A stretch of DNA of 64,000 nucleotides from Hyaloperonospora brassicae (lineage: Eukaryota; Oomycota; Peronosporomycetes; Peronosporales; Peronosporaceae): NCBI GenBank assembly GCA_947650285.1, contig CANTFL010001244.1, positions 124,001 through 188,000 on the forward strand, given 5' to 3'. The position numbers and the translations under genes were made by a program. Shown piece after piece: positions 1-13,826 of this stretch. A model generated the notes under the pieces. The model ran no database searches. It was not told where the DNA came from and saw only the letters and a program-made list of their open reading frames with translations. How positions within the stretch are numbered: position 1 is the stretch's first letter; every line of letters starts with the position of its first letter.

Positions 1-689
1 AACCTTTTTCTAGACCTTCCAACAGTTCTTAGCAACAAAAAGAATTGGTACAACGACGCCTACACGTAAAGTGAAATAATTTAATATACTATACGTATCA
101 ACAAGACAAAAATTGTCGATTGTATTACAAAATGGACTCTACATTTAATAATACTTAAGCTAAAATGACAATTTGACAAATTTGTACCTTGAGCTCAAGT
201 AAGGATATGATTTTGGAGCGTGGCATTTAAGAGTCTAGCTGTTTCAATGTTTAAGTAAATGGTTACTTAGCATGTCGATTATAGAACAACAATAAGGTAA
301 TTGTTCGCAAAGCAGAATGCCAAGAAAAATATTGGTATATTATATATAAAATCTTGAAAAAGTGACACACTTGTGAAGCAAGCAGACGGTATGGACGATT
401 AGAGCCCAATTTTGTGTAGGACTAGCAGAATGTCTTCGGATTTGTTTAAACAGATGGAAGTGCGACTTTTGTAGCTATGTGAAAACACTTATCGGAACCA
501 ATGAACCCGGAAGACAGCGTACCGAAGGGACAAGGGGATTAGTTTTAGCGAAAGGGTGCCAAGAAAAAATGTGTTACGAAGAAAACGAGGCCCTCGACGG
601 ATAAGAACCTTAGAAATATAGCAAGGAGAAATCATCGCTAGGGTACCGGTTAAACGGTACTGAAAGGAGTAGACCACGGTTCCTTATCG

Positions 690-835
690 GAATCTATGGT
701 TTCTAGGGATAGACCTTAATCCGTTATTGGTAGACACAATTCTTCATTGGCCGAACTAAGTCCCTCATCGGTAGTTCATAACCCTTATGGCTGAACTCGG
801 TCAATCATTGGTGTATCTGGACCCGGTCGATCCTT
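690..835. repeat. Degenerate ~21-bp tandem repeat
   Basis: Units of about 20-22 bp recur with a core resembling CATYGGYWGAAY (for example around 693, 727, 745, 766, 787 and 807). Units differ at several positions, so this is an old, decayed minisatellite. Boundaries are approximate. Confidence 0.4.
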
Positions 836-1504
836 GACCCTCAAATTCCGTCTACTCAAGACCAGTCAGATAAAGAGTCAGGTAATTAGGCAAGGTTAGA
901 GCTGATACATTAAAGGATAGGAATATATTTTAAACTTATTGATTTGCAATCTAATTGTCACGTCTTAGGATAAGACTGTGAAAATTACTGATTAATTTGC
1001 TATCTCCCTAAAACGTCTTTGGTTATCTTTAATGAACTTGTTAAGTCTGCCCGTCTATCCTGGGAAAGAGATGTATTTTACCTCCTATTAGACACAGTTG
1101 CATGGCAAGTTTAAGCGCATTTATGAGCCTAAAAATATTAAGCCTGTCGATTCGTCGTGTAGCAAACCCTTTCTTTACGATCCGGAATTGGAGGTGGCCT
1201 CCTGACCCAGTGGTCAGGAAGACGAGCATCGACCAGGTGTTTCGCATCCTTGAAACAACAAGTAAATGGCCAAGAGCGAAAAGCTTCCTAAATAATTTGG
1301 TAATATGTCCGCTCTGGACCGAGTCAATTATATGGCCATCTACTGACCCGCCAAGTGAAGCATATGCGGTCGAGGCACAAGCCCTGACTCTTATACGATC
1401 AACATCAACATCGCCATCAAGCGTACTGAAGGGTGCAATATTCCAGGAAATGGCTATACAAAAAAAGAAGCGAGGTCCATACGCGCCTTAGGGAGTTCCC
1501 TCTG

Positions 1505-1981
1505 TGGTATATTAGTTAGTCAGATCTGTTCACACACAGTATTATCGTACAAACAAATAAAACGCCAAGTTTAGTCGGGGACACGGGATAATACGTTAGG
1601 ACAAAACCCCATGCATTTCGCCTCTTCAGGTTTAGTAATGGTCTTCGCCTAATTAATTTCTGGCAACCAATACTCCAGAAGCTTGCTGAGCTCAGCAACC
1701 TCTATAACTCTCTCTTCATATGACTTCACACCAACAAGTGGAAGCCGACGCAGTACGCGCTTTTATAGGTCACCGGGCGCGATGTACGCCCGACTCTAAG
1801 AATTAAGGAGCCCTCGGTTGAGGTCCACCGGCTCGAAATTTAGACAAGTCTTTAGAAAACGAGACCTTCACTTAAGGAGCTCCGGCTCGCCGTTGGAGAG
1901 ACTCACAATGGTCTCTTTGCTGAGGTTTACCGGCTCGTTAACGATGAGACTTCTTCTTTCGCTAGTATCGATCGTTACCCA
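1505..1981 (-). repeat. LTR-like dispersed repeat, copy 1 (decayed)
   Basis: Reverse-complemented, this stretch matches 14361-14870 in order. Shared blocks are a TGGG start, GAGCYGGTRGACCT, a CGGGCGT...CGCCCGGTGAC block followed by a TATA-like CTATAAAAG, GCTGAGCTCAG, and AGATCTGACTRACT near the far end. The order of a start block, TATA box and downstream leader resembles an LTR, but no coding partner or target duplication was found. Ends are approximate and overall identity is modest. Confidence 0.45.
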
Positions 1982-4900
1982 ACCCGGGCATTCCTAAGCC
2001 CTTGGCGCTACCAGTCGATACCTTTACAGGCTATGCCTCTCGAGGTTCGACAATAGGCATAATCTAGCCCACGCAACGACTCACCTAAAGTGTACGCGTG
2101 TCTTGGTCTTCGAAAATCTGTACTGTATTGGTTTAGCTCGTTCAATGGATCGCAGAGCCAGTTTGAATAGCTTTCTGTACTTTCCTAGTTCTTATACAAA
2201 TGAAGTGATGAACATATAGTTCGATCTTATCGCATTATGCACAGTAAACAGTTCACCCAAACTCGAGTCGCCGACACTTAATTCGCCGACACTTGAATCG
2301 CCGGCTCCCGGTTCGTTTAATCCCAAACTAATATCGTGCTTTTCAAATGCTCTACACCACAATGTGGTATCCGTGAGTCGTCTTGAGATAACGCAATGCG
2401 CTAATAGCTGTTTTCCAATTTTAATTCTTCTTTTCTCCAGAAAGCTTAACTACTGGATGTTAGCAAATTAATTATTAGGTATTGTGCAAGTGTTATCTAC
2501 CACCAATAACCCTACTACTATATGTTACGGTCTTAATCACACATACGTGCTATCTTCATCCGTACAAGACGACGTAAGTTCGACAATTTTAGGCTGTTTT
2601 TGCACATATTGTCGGCAACCTTATAATTTGCTATCCAAACCGTTAGACTATGGCTTCAATGTTACGAATTATCTTGATTATTTAGTTTGCATAAATGTCA
2701 TGTAGAAAATCCATGCCCAGGATGGACTCGGCTGATCTTAGCTACTCCATTATGCATCATACCAAATAAGATTCAATGGAGGCTAAATCGTACCACTTGT
2801 TCATGTACATGCAATGTACATGTCGTCGACGAACATATCCACGTAGATTACACCAGAATGAAGACGCTTGCTGTACAGGTGTCTAATTGTGGTGAAGCTC
2901 TTTCGACCAATCTTCACGAATGCACGACGAGTTGTCGTATTACAAGAAATTGCACTTGCTTTAATCCGTTTATATCTTTATTAATAGGAAGCTGTATTTG
3001 CCCCTAGTTGCTCCATAAAGTACGCTTTTGCAACGCATATCGCAAATAAAATTGTTTCCTATTTATTTTAAAACAAGAATGTACCCTTCAAAAACACCCG
3101 TTCGTATATGTTTGCATCCAGTTGCAATCAAACTTTAATTGTAGCTATTCCGCCGCCTTTTCCCTCCCGCTTTTAAAAATAAACCGTCAATTGTGTGTCG
3201 GGTACTTCCGCTCTTCACGTTCAACCGAAAGTTCACATAATATTCTGCTCACGAAAACGCATTTGGTCTTCATTATGTTGAATCAAAGCGACCCCCTACT
3301 CTTTTACAAGAAACTATTCGGCCGCAAAATTTCTTTCGGTATATATACTGATCAGTGCTTTCAAATCCTTATGCATTCATCTGGTTGATCTTTTCTTTAT
3401 AAAAATCGCAGCTCACATTGGTAATGATATCGTGTTTTTTCATCCTCGTTGACCCGTGCTCGTCCCGGTCATGATGGACCATCTCTGACATTTAATGATT
3501 GCTTTTCGTCAAATATGAAGCCTTTCTCCAGTAGAAGTAGTGGTATACGAAAATGCCTCATTCGTCCCATCAAAAGGTCTGAAGGCTGGGTGATATACTC
3601 GTTGTGGCTTTTAAGAATTCTGGTGACTATCCAGCTTCATTCTTTCAATACCTCGTTCTTCCGGTATCTATAGTTGTCTTTCCTCTTACCTATTGATCTG
3701 TTATTGCATCATCCATCTCATAGTCTTGAGCAGGGGTAACATCTTTTTACTGGGTACGTCGACGTAGTGTAAAATGTCGATCCGAGTTGGGTTGAATATA
3801 TCATCATCGATGTTGGTAATCTGCAGCCGTTTCGCGATAGAGATAATACGTGTCATGTATACCGTTCACCTCGAGCTCTTCCGGGTCGCAAGCGAGTATT
3901 TTTGACCTGGGCGCTTCCTAATCCTTTGCATGGTGCACCGTCTTATTTTTTGCATAATTAAGGAACACAAATATAAACCGTTTGAAGGGCGATCTTCGCT
4001 ATTTTGGCAATGGAGATACGGGCGAAATTTTCCGACCTAAACACTTTATATGATTTAGGCTCGACCATAACTTCAAAGCCCACTTATTCGGCGTTTCATC
4101 CGTGATATTTGCTGACGAACCCTTTTATCAGGTGGGATGCTGTCCTGATCACTTCCAACTACCTTCACATTCATACATCCTTCGGAGCAGATCAGGCTTG
4201 CTTTTCGTGGATAATTATATGCATCAATTCTGTCATTCTTTTGTTCTTGTTGACGGATCCGCTCCAGTGTCGTAGGCGAGACACTAAGCAGGTTGTTTAT
4301 AATGCGTAAAGAGAATGTTACATTTTTATAATGTATCGGCCTTCTTGCTTTTCCTCTTAATTTACAAGTAGCTACAAAATCCTGGAATCCTATATAAAGG
4401 TCAATACAAATCGATACCCACAATACAAGAGGTTTGTCAATCAAATTAAACTATATGCATGAAGCTGATTTTAACACCGGATCAACAAGAACAATCAATG
4501 AGGTAAAAGGTCGTCACCGTCGTTATAACTACTGTACATCCACCAGCAGAGGTGCTAATTACACATGAGACGGTCGGCATACTTTTTGTGTCATGAAAAA
4601 GATAATATATACCTCTTCGCAAGCATTTCCTATTCAAGCGTGCCACTACTACTGCTGTTTGTAAGAGCCGATGGAACCACAAGTCTTGCTGGTCTAATTT
4701 ATATTCCAGCACCTACGACTTGTCGATCTACTTCCATCATTCCATTGCACAATTCTCTAAGATAACTATACATAGAGGACGCTAAAAGAGACCGAACCTT
4801 TCCACGGTTTGCAAGCTTTCCCACCGACATAGAATACCAATCGATTCCTGTATTGCGCATATTCGCCGATTAATCTCGCACACGAACGGACTTACGAACA

Positions 4901-5618
4901 ACTTTTTGTGAAAGTATATTATATAGACTGACACTAAAGGTATACAAGCCATGTCAGGTCAACACTGCACCTGGTCGCTCGGAATCCATTCTGTGCGTCA
5001 TGTCTCATGTCTTTGTTAAAGTTATCCTAAGTCGTGTTGCACTCATATCCCAGATCACCATTCTTCAACTCCTATATATCTTCCAATCCGTGTGCGTGAT
5101 TTCCAACAACCTCCACAACGTTGATGTCTTTATGGTATAAACCGACCAGCACGCTTTTCTTTGTCCATCGACGCGCAACGATTTGGCGCCTACGATACGT
5201 AATTCGATTATTGATCCCGTCTCAGTGTCATCAACGCGATAATTGCGCCGAGTAGTCATATTGGACCTTTTCTTGGTCTTAATCATCATTGATTTGGTTG
5301 CTTCTGAAACGGGATGGGCCTGCTACGTGGTATCATCAGTGGTGATCAAAGTAGTACAGATTTTAATATATAGTATCAAAAACTTAATATTTATTCACGA
5401 TGAAGTTATCTAAAAAGCCTTGGATAACTAAACAATAATACCGATATGACCTCCAACCCCTAAAGGTATTTTTAACCTTGTTCGGACATTCTTTTCAACA
5501 AATTTAAAATAGAATAACAAAACAAACTTCTGTACGTTTAGGCGTAAAATCAGCAATTTAAGTCAAATTGTGCAGGTATTGGTGAATAAGGATGTTTCTG
5601 GCTCTTTGGAAAAAAGTA

Positions 5619-5641
5619 CAGTCTTCCCTCTGCTAAGTTAT
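5619..5641 (+). repeat. Left terminal inverted repeat of pogo element
   Basis: These 23 bp are the exact reverse complement of 7905-7927. The terminal CAGT next to a TA dinucleotide is the usual arrangement for pogo/Tc1 elements. Confidence 0.95.
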
Positions 5642-5893
5642 AGACTTGGTGGAAGGCAAATCTTATAACATAGCAGAGGTTATTCCATCGCAGAGATATG
5701 CTGCGGAAAAATTATTAATTTAATTAATTAAAGAATCAAAAACGCAACAAACCTCCAGGCTTCCAAAACCTGTCTGTCACGTGTCACGTGCCCTTTGACG
5801 ATTTTGTGATTTTGGTTGCCCCACCAGTCTCTGGTGATTTTGCTATCTCTGATTAAGAAGTTCCACCAACTGTACCTTGCTCACTCACAACAG

Positions 5894-7692
5894 ATGTCGC
5901 AGATACGTCTTACCAACGAGCAGAAGCTGCGCATCTGCAAGCACCAGGATGCTAACCCGCGTATCACCCAGACTGCCCTGGCGGCTTGGACAAAGGACGC
6001 CTTTGACCTCCAGAAGGCACTTTCCCAGGCAGCGATCAGCAAAATCATCAAAAAAAGGAAGGAGCTTGAGGCAATGGACACCACTAACCTCAGCGCTAAG
6101 CGTCCTCGGACTGTCCAGCACCCAGCTGTGGAGGAGGCCGTCGCCTTCTGGGTCTTGCAGTGCCAGCACCGTGGGGTCGCTCTCACTGGAGATCTCATAC
6201 GGGCCAAGGCTCAGACTTTTGCGGGATCAATGGGCGTCTCGGAGGAAAACATCCGCTTTTCGAATGGGTGGCTCCACAAATTCCAGCAGCGCCACAAACT
6301 GCGAGCTGTCCGCATTCATGGTGAGAGTGGCTCAGCAGATATGGGAGCTCTAGAGGAGGGTCTTCCACACCTCAAGGCCGTGGTTGCTGGTTATACTACA
6401 CGTGACGTGTACAACATGGACGAAACTGGTAGGTCTGAGAATACAGTACAGTACTGTACTCATTGTACAGTACAGAAGCATCTCAAATGCTCACTTTCTG
6501 TTCAGGGTTGTTCTACAGTATGACGCCCGACAGAACGATTGCCCAGCAAGAGGTCGAAGGGTTTAAAAAAGACAAGGTACATTATTGCTCTCATCTTGGT
6601 TTTCTGCGTTTCTCTGACACTAACAACTATTCTAGACGCGCATCACAGTTGCTCTCACGGCAAACGCTGATAAATCCGACAAACTCCCGCCGTTCTTCAT
6701 TGGGCACGCCAAAAAGCCGCGGTGTTTTGAGCGCAAGACAGCTGAGCGACTGGGCTTTCTCTACCGCAACAACAAGAAAGCCTGGATGACTGGCATACTC
6801 TTCCAGGAATGGCTGGGAGACGTCGACAAAAGTATGAAGGTAATTTGGGTCATGCCTTGAACATCATCGTTGTGGTACAGTAAATGAGGTTTGACTAACG
6901 CGTTGACCACAGCAAAAGGATAGAAAAATCCTGCTTCTCATGGACAACGCTCCTTCACACATTGTTGCTGACCTGGAACTCACCAACATCACGGTCCAGG
7001 CTCTTCCTCCTAATACGACTTCAAAGGTCCAACCCATGGATGCTGGGATCATTGCCGCATTCAAGAGGCACTACCGCCGGCTGCATCTGCAGAATGCCTT
7101 GGACCGTGACGAGCGCGGAGAAACCAACCTTTACAAGGTTGATCAGCTCACGGCCATGCGTTGGTCGCTGGCTGCGTGGAGCGAGATTTCCAGTGCCACA
7201 ATCGCCAACTGCTTCCGTCATACGGGACTCATGGACGGTCCGGCTCTGCCGACTGGTGGGGGTGAAAACGAAGCCGGCACTGTTGGCCAGCAGGCCCAGC
7301 AGGAGGCAACAGCTGCTGCAGTAGAGGAGTAGCGCGTGGAACAGGATCTTGTTTCGGCGCTGGAAAGGCTCCCGCTCCGCAATCCCATGTCGATCGCTTC
7401 TCTTTTCAATCCGGCTGAGGAGGAGGAGACGGCGCATGCGGAGCTGACCGATGCCGAAATCATCAAGCTTGTTGAGGATCCGTATGGGGAGGAGGAAGGT
7501 GCTGCTGAGGCGGAGGAGGAGGTGGAAAAGCATTCGAAGGCTGAAAAGCTTGCCAGCCTTAGTCTATCCATCGCCCTTCTCGACCTTTCTCAGGAGTCCC
7601 ATCGTATAGCTCACCGCACCCTTCGCCAAGTCCAAGCTGATCTCCGTAGTGCGAGCACCACTCAGGCCACACTTGATTCCTGGCTGAAGTAG
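5894..7692 (+). pseudogene. Pogo-like transposase, four exons, one in-frame TAG
   Basis: This gene would encode the enzyme that cuts and joins the transposon ends in the nucleus. Inferred exons are 5894-6428, 6506-6576, 6636-6839 and 6913-7692; all introns are GT-AG (77, 59 and 73 bp) and joining keeps the frame. The start is the ATG opening MSQIRLTNEQ; an upstream in-frame extension lacks domain character. Residues ~5-60 form a psq/CENP-B N-terminal HTH and ~80-150 a CENP-B HTH (ends SNGWLHKFQQRHKLR). The DDE_1 core shows D176 (NMDETG), D281 (LLMDNAPSH) and D313 (QPMDAG). A TAG at 7330-7332 (codon 410) stops the protein after the catalytic core. The same frame then continues to 7692 with an acidic tail typical of the family (LSNPMS-like NPMSIASLFNP, then DAEIIKLVEDP). 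Intact length would be about 529 residues. The TAG could be a recent nonsense mutation or a tolerated earlier stop. Confidence 0.85.
7330..7332 (+). other. In-frame TAG splitting transposase core from acidic tail
   Basis: The codons on both sides belong to one frame, and the residues after the stop resemble the conserved C-terminal tail of pogo transposases. The stop therefore probably replaced a sense codon. Confidence 0.7.
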
Positions 7693-7904
7693 TTTCCTCT
7701 CCTCTTTCCACTCCTTTCTTGCAGTGAATAACAAAAAAAGGTTCTGCGTACAATAGTTCTGCTCACGGCGGACAAAAATATTCCCTCTGATAAGTTGTAT
7801 TTGGCCCTCAGGCTATTCCGTATAACTCATTCCGTAGTCACCATAGAACGAGGTCGATGGAGACCGAATCCTATAACTTACCGGAGGTTATTACAAAGCC
7901 GGGG

Positions 7905-7927
7905 ATAACTTAGCAGAGGGAAGACTG
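7905..7927 (-). repeat. Right terminal inverted repeat of pogo element
   Basis: Exact reverse complement of 5619-5641, followed by TA. Confidence 0.95.
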
Positions 7928-10900
7928 TAAGTACTAAATGGTTTTACTATCGCCGTAAACAACTGAGCAAACACCAGGCCCTAATTCCATCAAAAAGTGA
8001 CACATTTTACGGTAAGTCATGGGATGCTCGTAGCATCTAGATTATTTATTTTGTGCGTAAACATGAGAACTTCAAGCTCTTTGATATACATGTTGTTGGC
8101 TCTTTAAATGGAGGCTAGAATTTTATTATCTTGCAGACTATTCCTGCATGATTTCACTTATTTTTTTTAGTATTTTATTATTCAATGCGGGTAATAAATT
8201 ATCTGACACATCGGGTTGTATTAAGCCAATGAACTAAGCACTATTATAATATGAAGACTTCATCTGAAAATAGATGCTTGGATCTTTGAAATTAACTATG
8301 TGGAATAGATTTGTCCCTGTTGAAGTACTCTCTTTCTTTTACCATTCGTAGGCGCCGCCAAATACCACATAGGACGTATCATTTCTTAATGTTCGGGTGG
8401 TATATGTTTTATGTGGTTTATTAGGACCAAAATAACTTCCTGTTTACTTTATCGGTAAATTATTAGTCTTCGATGCCCAGTTTTTTCAATATCAGGGTCT
8501 AGTTTAAATTGTCGGTGCCGGTGTAGAAACCAGTACCAAAGTCTACCCAACGACATGCGGCTGTCTTTTTCCTGATTGCTACTTGAACAATCGGTCTATT
8601 TAGCTAGGCTGTTTTCTAATAGCTTATAAATTATCGTTTGTATACGCTATGGGCTCATAGTTTTTATTTTTAGCCCTACCCATAACCTCTCGAACAGCCC
8701 AATATTGCTTGTCATGCTATCCAGAACGTATAAGAACGGTATGAAAAGTGGTGAGAATTTCGAAAGGGATGAGCTAGGAAATTTACTCTCTCTATCATAC
8801 ACTACCGCCGTAAAGACAGAGAATGAACCTCAAATTATTGTACGAAAGTATACTAGACTAAAAGCATTTTGTCTCGTAGAAAGTGTTAAATCATCGAGGA
8901 AGGCCTGCACGTTTTGTTTTATGTAATTGAAATATTTGACAGAGACGGATTCTACATGACGGCTATCCATAGGTCTGTTCACGAGAAGTCAAGTTTATTT
9001 ACTGTAGATAACGAATATTTGACACTCCAGGCACTGTGTGGTAATAGTTGCTTCCGCTCATTCTTACCCCGGTTGGTACCAGAATTTTTTGTCGATTCAG
9101 CACCGGGGACAACTTTCATTAACTCGCCGAATATGCGTTTGTATCCATTTTATCGTTTCATTTGAACAAGGAAACGTTACGGATAAACCCAAATAATCGA
9201 CGAAACTCGACCGCGGATAATACAGAAGGCGGGAGCCATGCCCTCGGATAAGGGTGAAAAGATTTACTTCAGATGCGTTGGTTTATTTTTTGATAATTCG
9301 CCTTTCCTTCCTCATTTATGGATAAGGACTTAGCACCTGAGAACTAAAACAGGTTCTTTCGCATAAGAAAGAAAAAAAACGATCTTTGTTTTCTCACGAT
9401 CCCTATCATATATATTTTTACAATTTTGCACCTGTCAGGCTGGTTCGCAAAAAAATGGTTACTATAGCGATGAGTTATCTAATAGTTGTTGTTCTAGGAC
9501 TAACGTTGTTTGAAGCTTTCAGTATCGCTAAATCTACGACTATGTGAGAGTTCATCGTAGACATTCCGGTTTTTGGTCTGTCTCAGGCTTCCAAGACTCC
9601 ATCATGATATCATGAATGCAAATATTAATAAGAATTGATACCTGAAAAGTATTTAACGAGACACTTTTTGATGACCACGAATTTCCTTTTTGCGTCAATG
9701 CACATCAAGAAGAGGCAAAGAAAGTATCAAAATCGCAAAAACCGCGTCTGGATCAAGCGGATCCCTATACATCATCTTAATAAATCATATCAGTCACCGT
9801 GGCCATATCGGCTGACCCTTTAATAATTCTAGGTCGTTTGTGACTGATTAATTAAATAAGATTACTAAGCTATGTCGACCAATTTAGGTTAACAGACCCT
9901 AATTAATGCCTCGTAATTGGACACACACGTAATGCAGGTATATACTGCCAGAAAAAAATATATGCAATAATGTAGGAAAATTCTTTTCAGATGTTTGCGC
10001 GTCACGATCAATTAATCACCTAATTGCTTGATGAAGCAGTGGAAAGGAGCTCGTATGAAGTACGATGTCTTCAGGTTGACCCGAGGGTTTCTGCGTGACG
10101 TCATTTAAGTATTTTCTCTTGTTCGGTATGCGTAACTATTCCTTGGCTCTGGGCATATATCATAACTTAAAGATTCCGATTTGTCCAAACGATGACGCGT
10201 GTAAAAATTTTCTTTACCAGTTTATACACCCGTACGATATTTGTCTCAATTACCGCTGGCATTTTCGCACCCTATAATATATTCAAGACTGCGGTCGCGT
10301 TGTTAGTAAATGACAATGCATATTCCGATAAACATACGCGTAATCTACCGAACATATCGCACACAAAACCTATCATTTTTTAGCTCGACACCCACCATAG
10401 CTTTTGATGGTATCTGCGTCCTATTTCCTGGCATATTATAATCGGTGCTCATTGTTTTTGGCGGCATTAAATGAACCCATAGGTTATGTTTTGTTAAAGT
10501 AAATTCATTTAATTTACAAACTCATCCAGTTAGATTAAAAAGCTTAACCCATTACATTTTCTGCTAGTCGATTGAAGGTGGGATTGTCTATTTTGCAGTA
10601 TCTTATTTCTGGCGATCTGCCATTATATGCATCATCGCAGACAAGAGTTTTTTATTTTGCTATTGTTATTGAAGAGATCAGAAGCTATAAGGGTCATCTT
10701 TTTTGTTTAATTTTTTATCGGAACAAAAGACGAGTAATTATCGAATCAGTTAAGGTCTGATAGAAGTATAAATCACTATTTAGATGCAACCATATAGTCT
10801 TATTAAGCACACGCTTTATTTGACACAGCACTATTGGTAACAGCTTGTCTTTAAAATGTAACAACTTTTGTCCTTTAAGGTCAAAACTATTATATTTATG

Positions 10901-13826
10901 GGGTTTTAGCAAAACATATTAAAGTTAGAATGATAGATCACGAGAAATGTTTTTTAACTTGAGATAGACGTTCTTGTACGCAAAATGAATATAAATATAT
11001 ATAAGCTATATTGATACACGTCTATTTTTTGTTTTGTTACCCATATCAAGCTTTAGTACGGTGCAATAGAAATTCCGCTAAATCTACGTCGTATAAACTA
11101 GTCAAATATATAAATAAAATATTTGTTTCAATTGATACCCCGATTTAAACTTCCTTCATTTAATTTTGTCATCGGAGCTATTATATCTATCACTCAATAT
11201 TGCAGACTTATAATGAAAAAACGGGGGCGCTCGATAATACGAAAGGATTAAATTTCTAAATATACGTGACAAATTTTCCTTTTTGACGTATGTCATGCTG
11301 CGACACTCAATTTGACTTGATTCATTTTTAAAAGCACTAATTTAGCGTTCGCCATATATTTTAAGATGATTATAATAATACGAATAATGTTGAGCAGTAG
11401 TTATATCGATAAAAACGGCGAAAATCTCTTAGTTTTTCTTTTAATCTCTTCGAAAACATTTAGTGCAAAACTACTGTTATCTTTTTTTTAACCACTATAC
11501 ATACATCTATTATTTTAGTATGATAAACCTGTTTAATTGTTGGGATAAACTACATCCCTTGGTTTCTGTTTGGCATCGGGTGGAATCCATAAGGCTTATT
11601 GTAGTAAGACCTGATATGCTTAACCTATGCGATACCATTTTAAAAAATTAAGATTAAGTAAATTTAGTCATTGTTGTAGGCAAAAAATCTGAAACATTTG
11701 AAAACAATACAAATAAACCCGTTTCATTTCTTTTGATTGATATCCCTCACCGACTCGATAAAAACGATGCCAAAAGCATCAATAACTAAAGAAAAGTAAT
11801 CTACTGTTACGTGAGCTAATGTGTACGATAAAAAGTCTTAGACAAAACTAAGAGCGTACAATAGAGTCTGAAGGGCACCCACCAATTACTAAACAAAGAG
11901 AGGGTATAATAAACTATATATATCGGAAGTGATCAAAGCCGATTCAGTTATTGAGCTAAATGAATTTGTCGAGCGAGGCGGTAAGGCAAGAGGAGAAATA
12001 AGAAAAAGTATTAGACGTAAAGCGCTAAACTTATCGATTTACGAACGGTTATGTGCAAATGCTTATACATATAAAGTAAAAAAACTACTAATGAAAGATC
12101 AAAATTGTTTTTAATTAATGGATCCGGGCAAAATACCTTTATAATAATATTTTTTATTGTTGGGCGTTATAATGGTGCTCAGTTCCACCTGCGCTGAGGC
12201 GTTATGCACGCTAATGGATTCGTATCGGTGAGACACTCGCATCGATATATGCAACGGTAAAGAGAGCTGTTCGTTTCAACTCAGCGACAACATAGGGAAA
12301 ATAACTAACTTACATGGCCGCATTCAAGGTCTAAACAGTTTTATGTAAACTACTACGAAACAGATGGAGTAATGTAAACAATAATTATATGTGAAAACAT
12401 TACTTATTAAATTAAATCTATTCATCATACGTATGACCGATGGATTGTCATCACGAGCTTTGTTAGTGGAAAAAAATTCTTTTTAGTTTCGTGATTAAAG
12501 CTAAAAAATTCCGTGCAGGGAATTTTAAATAGCTCAAGATATTGTTGCGTGCCAAAATATATAGCCAGGTAGAGGTGTTTTTATAATAGGACACATAAAT
12601 ATACGTCCTAAAAAGACCGAGACAATTGATTAAAATTGAATAGCTGCCGCGTGAAATTAATGGTACATCTTTTTTGCCATTCCGTTTAATTAGTTTAATA
12701 AAGGATATATAGTATAATTGAACAGAATATATGCAAATCATTGAACTACGGATAAATGTATTGGATAGAATGTATAACCCAATCCAAAAACAGATTACCA
12801 TCATCTAGATTTGGTAAGTATTTCGTAAACGATAGTTTTTTATCTATATAATTGCAACATGTGCATCATTGGCTATTCATCGGACGATAATTTACTAATC
12901 TGACTGTTGAGATCTTCGACGCAGCAGCTAAACTTTTGCTTAACTAAAAATAATTATGAAAAAGCAAATATAAATTTTCTGCGACGACATTACATAACCA
13001 GTATCACAATTAGTAAATGGCGTCAGCGACTCACTATAGTAACATTTTGGATCCATCAAGCTATAAACTATTTATGTGGATCGCATGAATGGCGGGGCCA
13101 TGTCTTTATTTTTACTTTTAATATAATATTCATGTGATTCCTTTGTACACTGCAGGGGCTATATGAACTCGTCGTGAAAACTAAGTTGCCAACCAATAAA
13201 GCCCGATATCAGCCGTTTATGACAGCTTGGCAGCCAGGATGGCTTGTATTGACCGACAAAGGCTTTGCAATGTTCCCATTCAACTTTTGTAGAGGTACAG
13301 GACAGATTCTATAGTTATATATTACAAATATTGAAATGAATACAATTCTCAAAAATGGAGGAAATTTTGACGAGATCAGCTAGTCTTGACGGACAGTATC
13401 ATTAAACCGCAAGTTTAGAGCCATTGATCATGAACCTAATTTTCGATAGTTAATGATACGACCCGGGAAGCAGGAGACTAGATTTATTTTTTAGAGCGCC
13501 AAAGACACTTCTAATGGACTCGATGATTCGTATCCATCCCAATGATACCCCGCTTCAAACGACACTCTGGCAAAAGGTATTGCTATATTTTTATTATGTG
13601 GTTCATGAAAGTGCTAGAAATATGTGTAACTTACATAATCGTTCCGATGCGACATATTGATTGGTAAAATGAACTAACAGTTTATCACTCAATCTACATT
13701 TACATTTGTTTTAAAAACTTACATCAACACGTTAACGTATTGCTAAATCCATAAGTTGCCCGTTTAACAAAATTTGTGGAGATTCAGACATTCGTCCTGC
13801 TGTGCACTTTGTGGCATAAAGGATTT
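7928..13826. other. AT-rich gene-free stretch
   Basis: About 5.9 kb of strongly AT-rich sequence. All open frames are short (up to about 113 codons), biased to Ile/Phe/Tyr/Lys as expected from base composition, and unrelated to any family I know. I see no splice-linked gene, LTR pair or inverted-end element. Confidence 0.6.

Larger units (their letters stand above)
1..5618. other. AT-rich stretch without recognisable gene
   Basis: No reading frame here is long, spliceable or similar in motif to a family I recognise; the open stretches are short and typical of AT-rich noncoding DNA. Two sub-features are listed separately: a degenerate tandem array near 690-830 and an LTR-like relic at about 1505-1981. 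Minus-strand open stretches at 4073-4444 and 5065-5289 look locally protein-like, but I cannot assign them. Confidence 0.6.
5619..7927 (+). mobile_element. Pogo-type (Tc1/mariner superfamily) DNA transposon
   Basis: A 2309-bp element bounded by perfect 23-bp terminal inverted repeats beginning CAGTCTTCCC and flanked on both sides by TA (5617-5618 and 7928-7929), the target duplication of this superfamily. It contains one spliced transposase gene with CENP-B type DNA-binding domains and a DDD catalytic core. Each end also carries a second, oppositely oriented imperfect copy of the terminal motif (about 5665-5690 and 7770-7795). The clean ends and near-intact gene suggest a fairly recent insertion, but a TAG interrupts the transposase. 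Confidence 0.93.

Noticed and set aside
2484..3007. Two adjacent short ORFs rich in cysteine (possible small secreted effector)
   Set aside because: No signal peptide, no RxLR/CxLxxxx-type motif, and the Cys spacing is irregular in AT-rich DNA; likely chance.
12463..12804. 113-codon minus-strand hydrophobic ORF
   Set aside because: Ile/Tyr/Phe/Lys bias fits base composition; no family motif or neighbouring coding signal.
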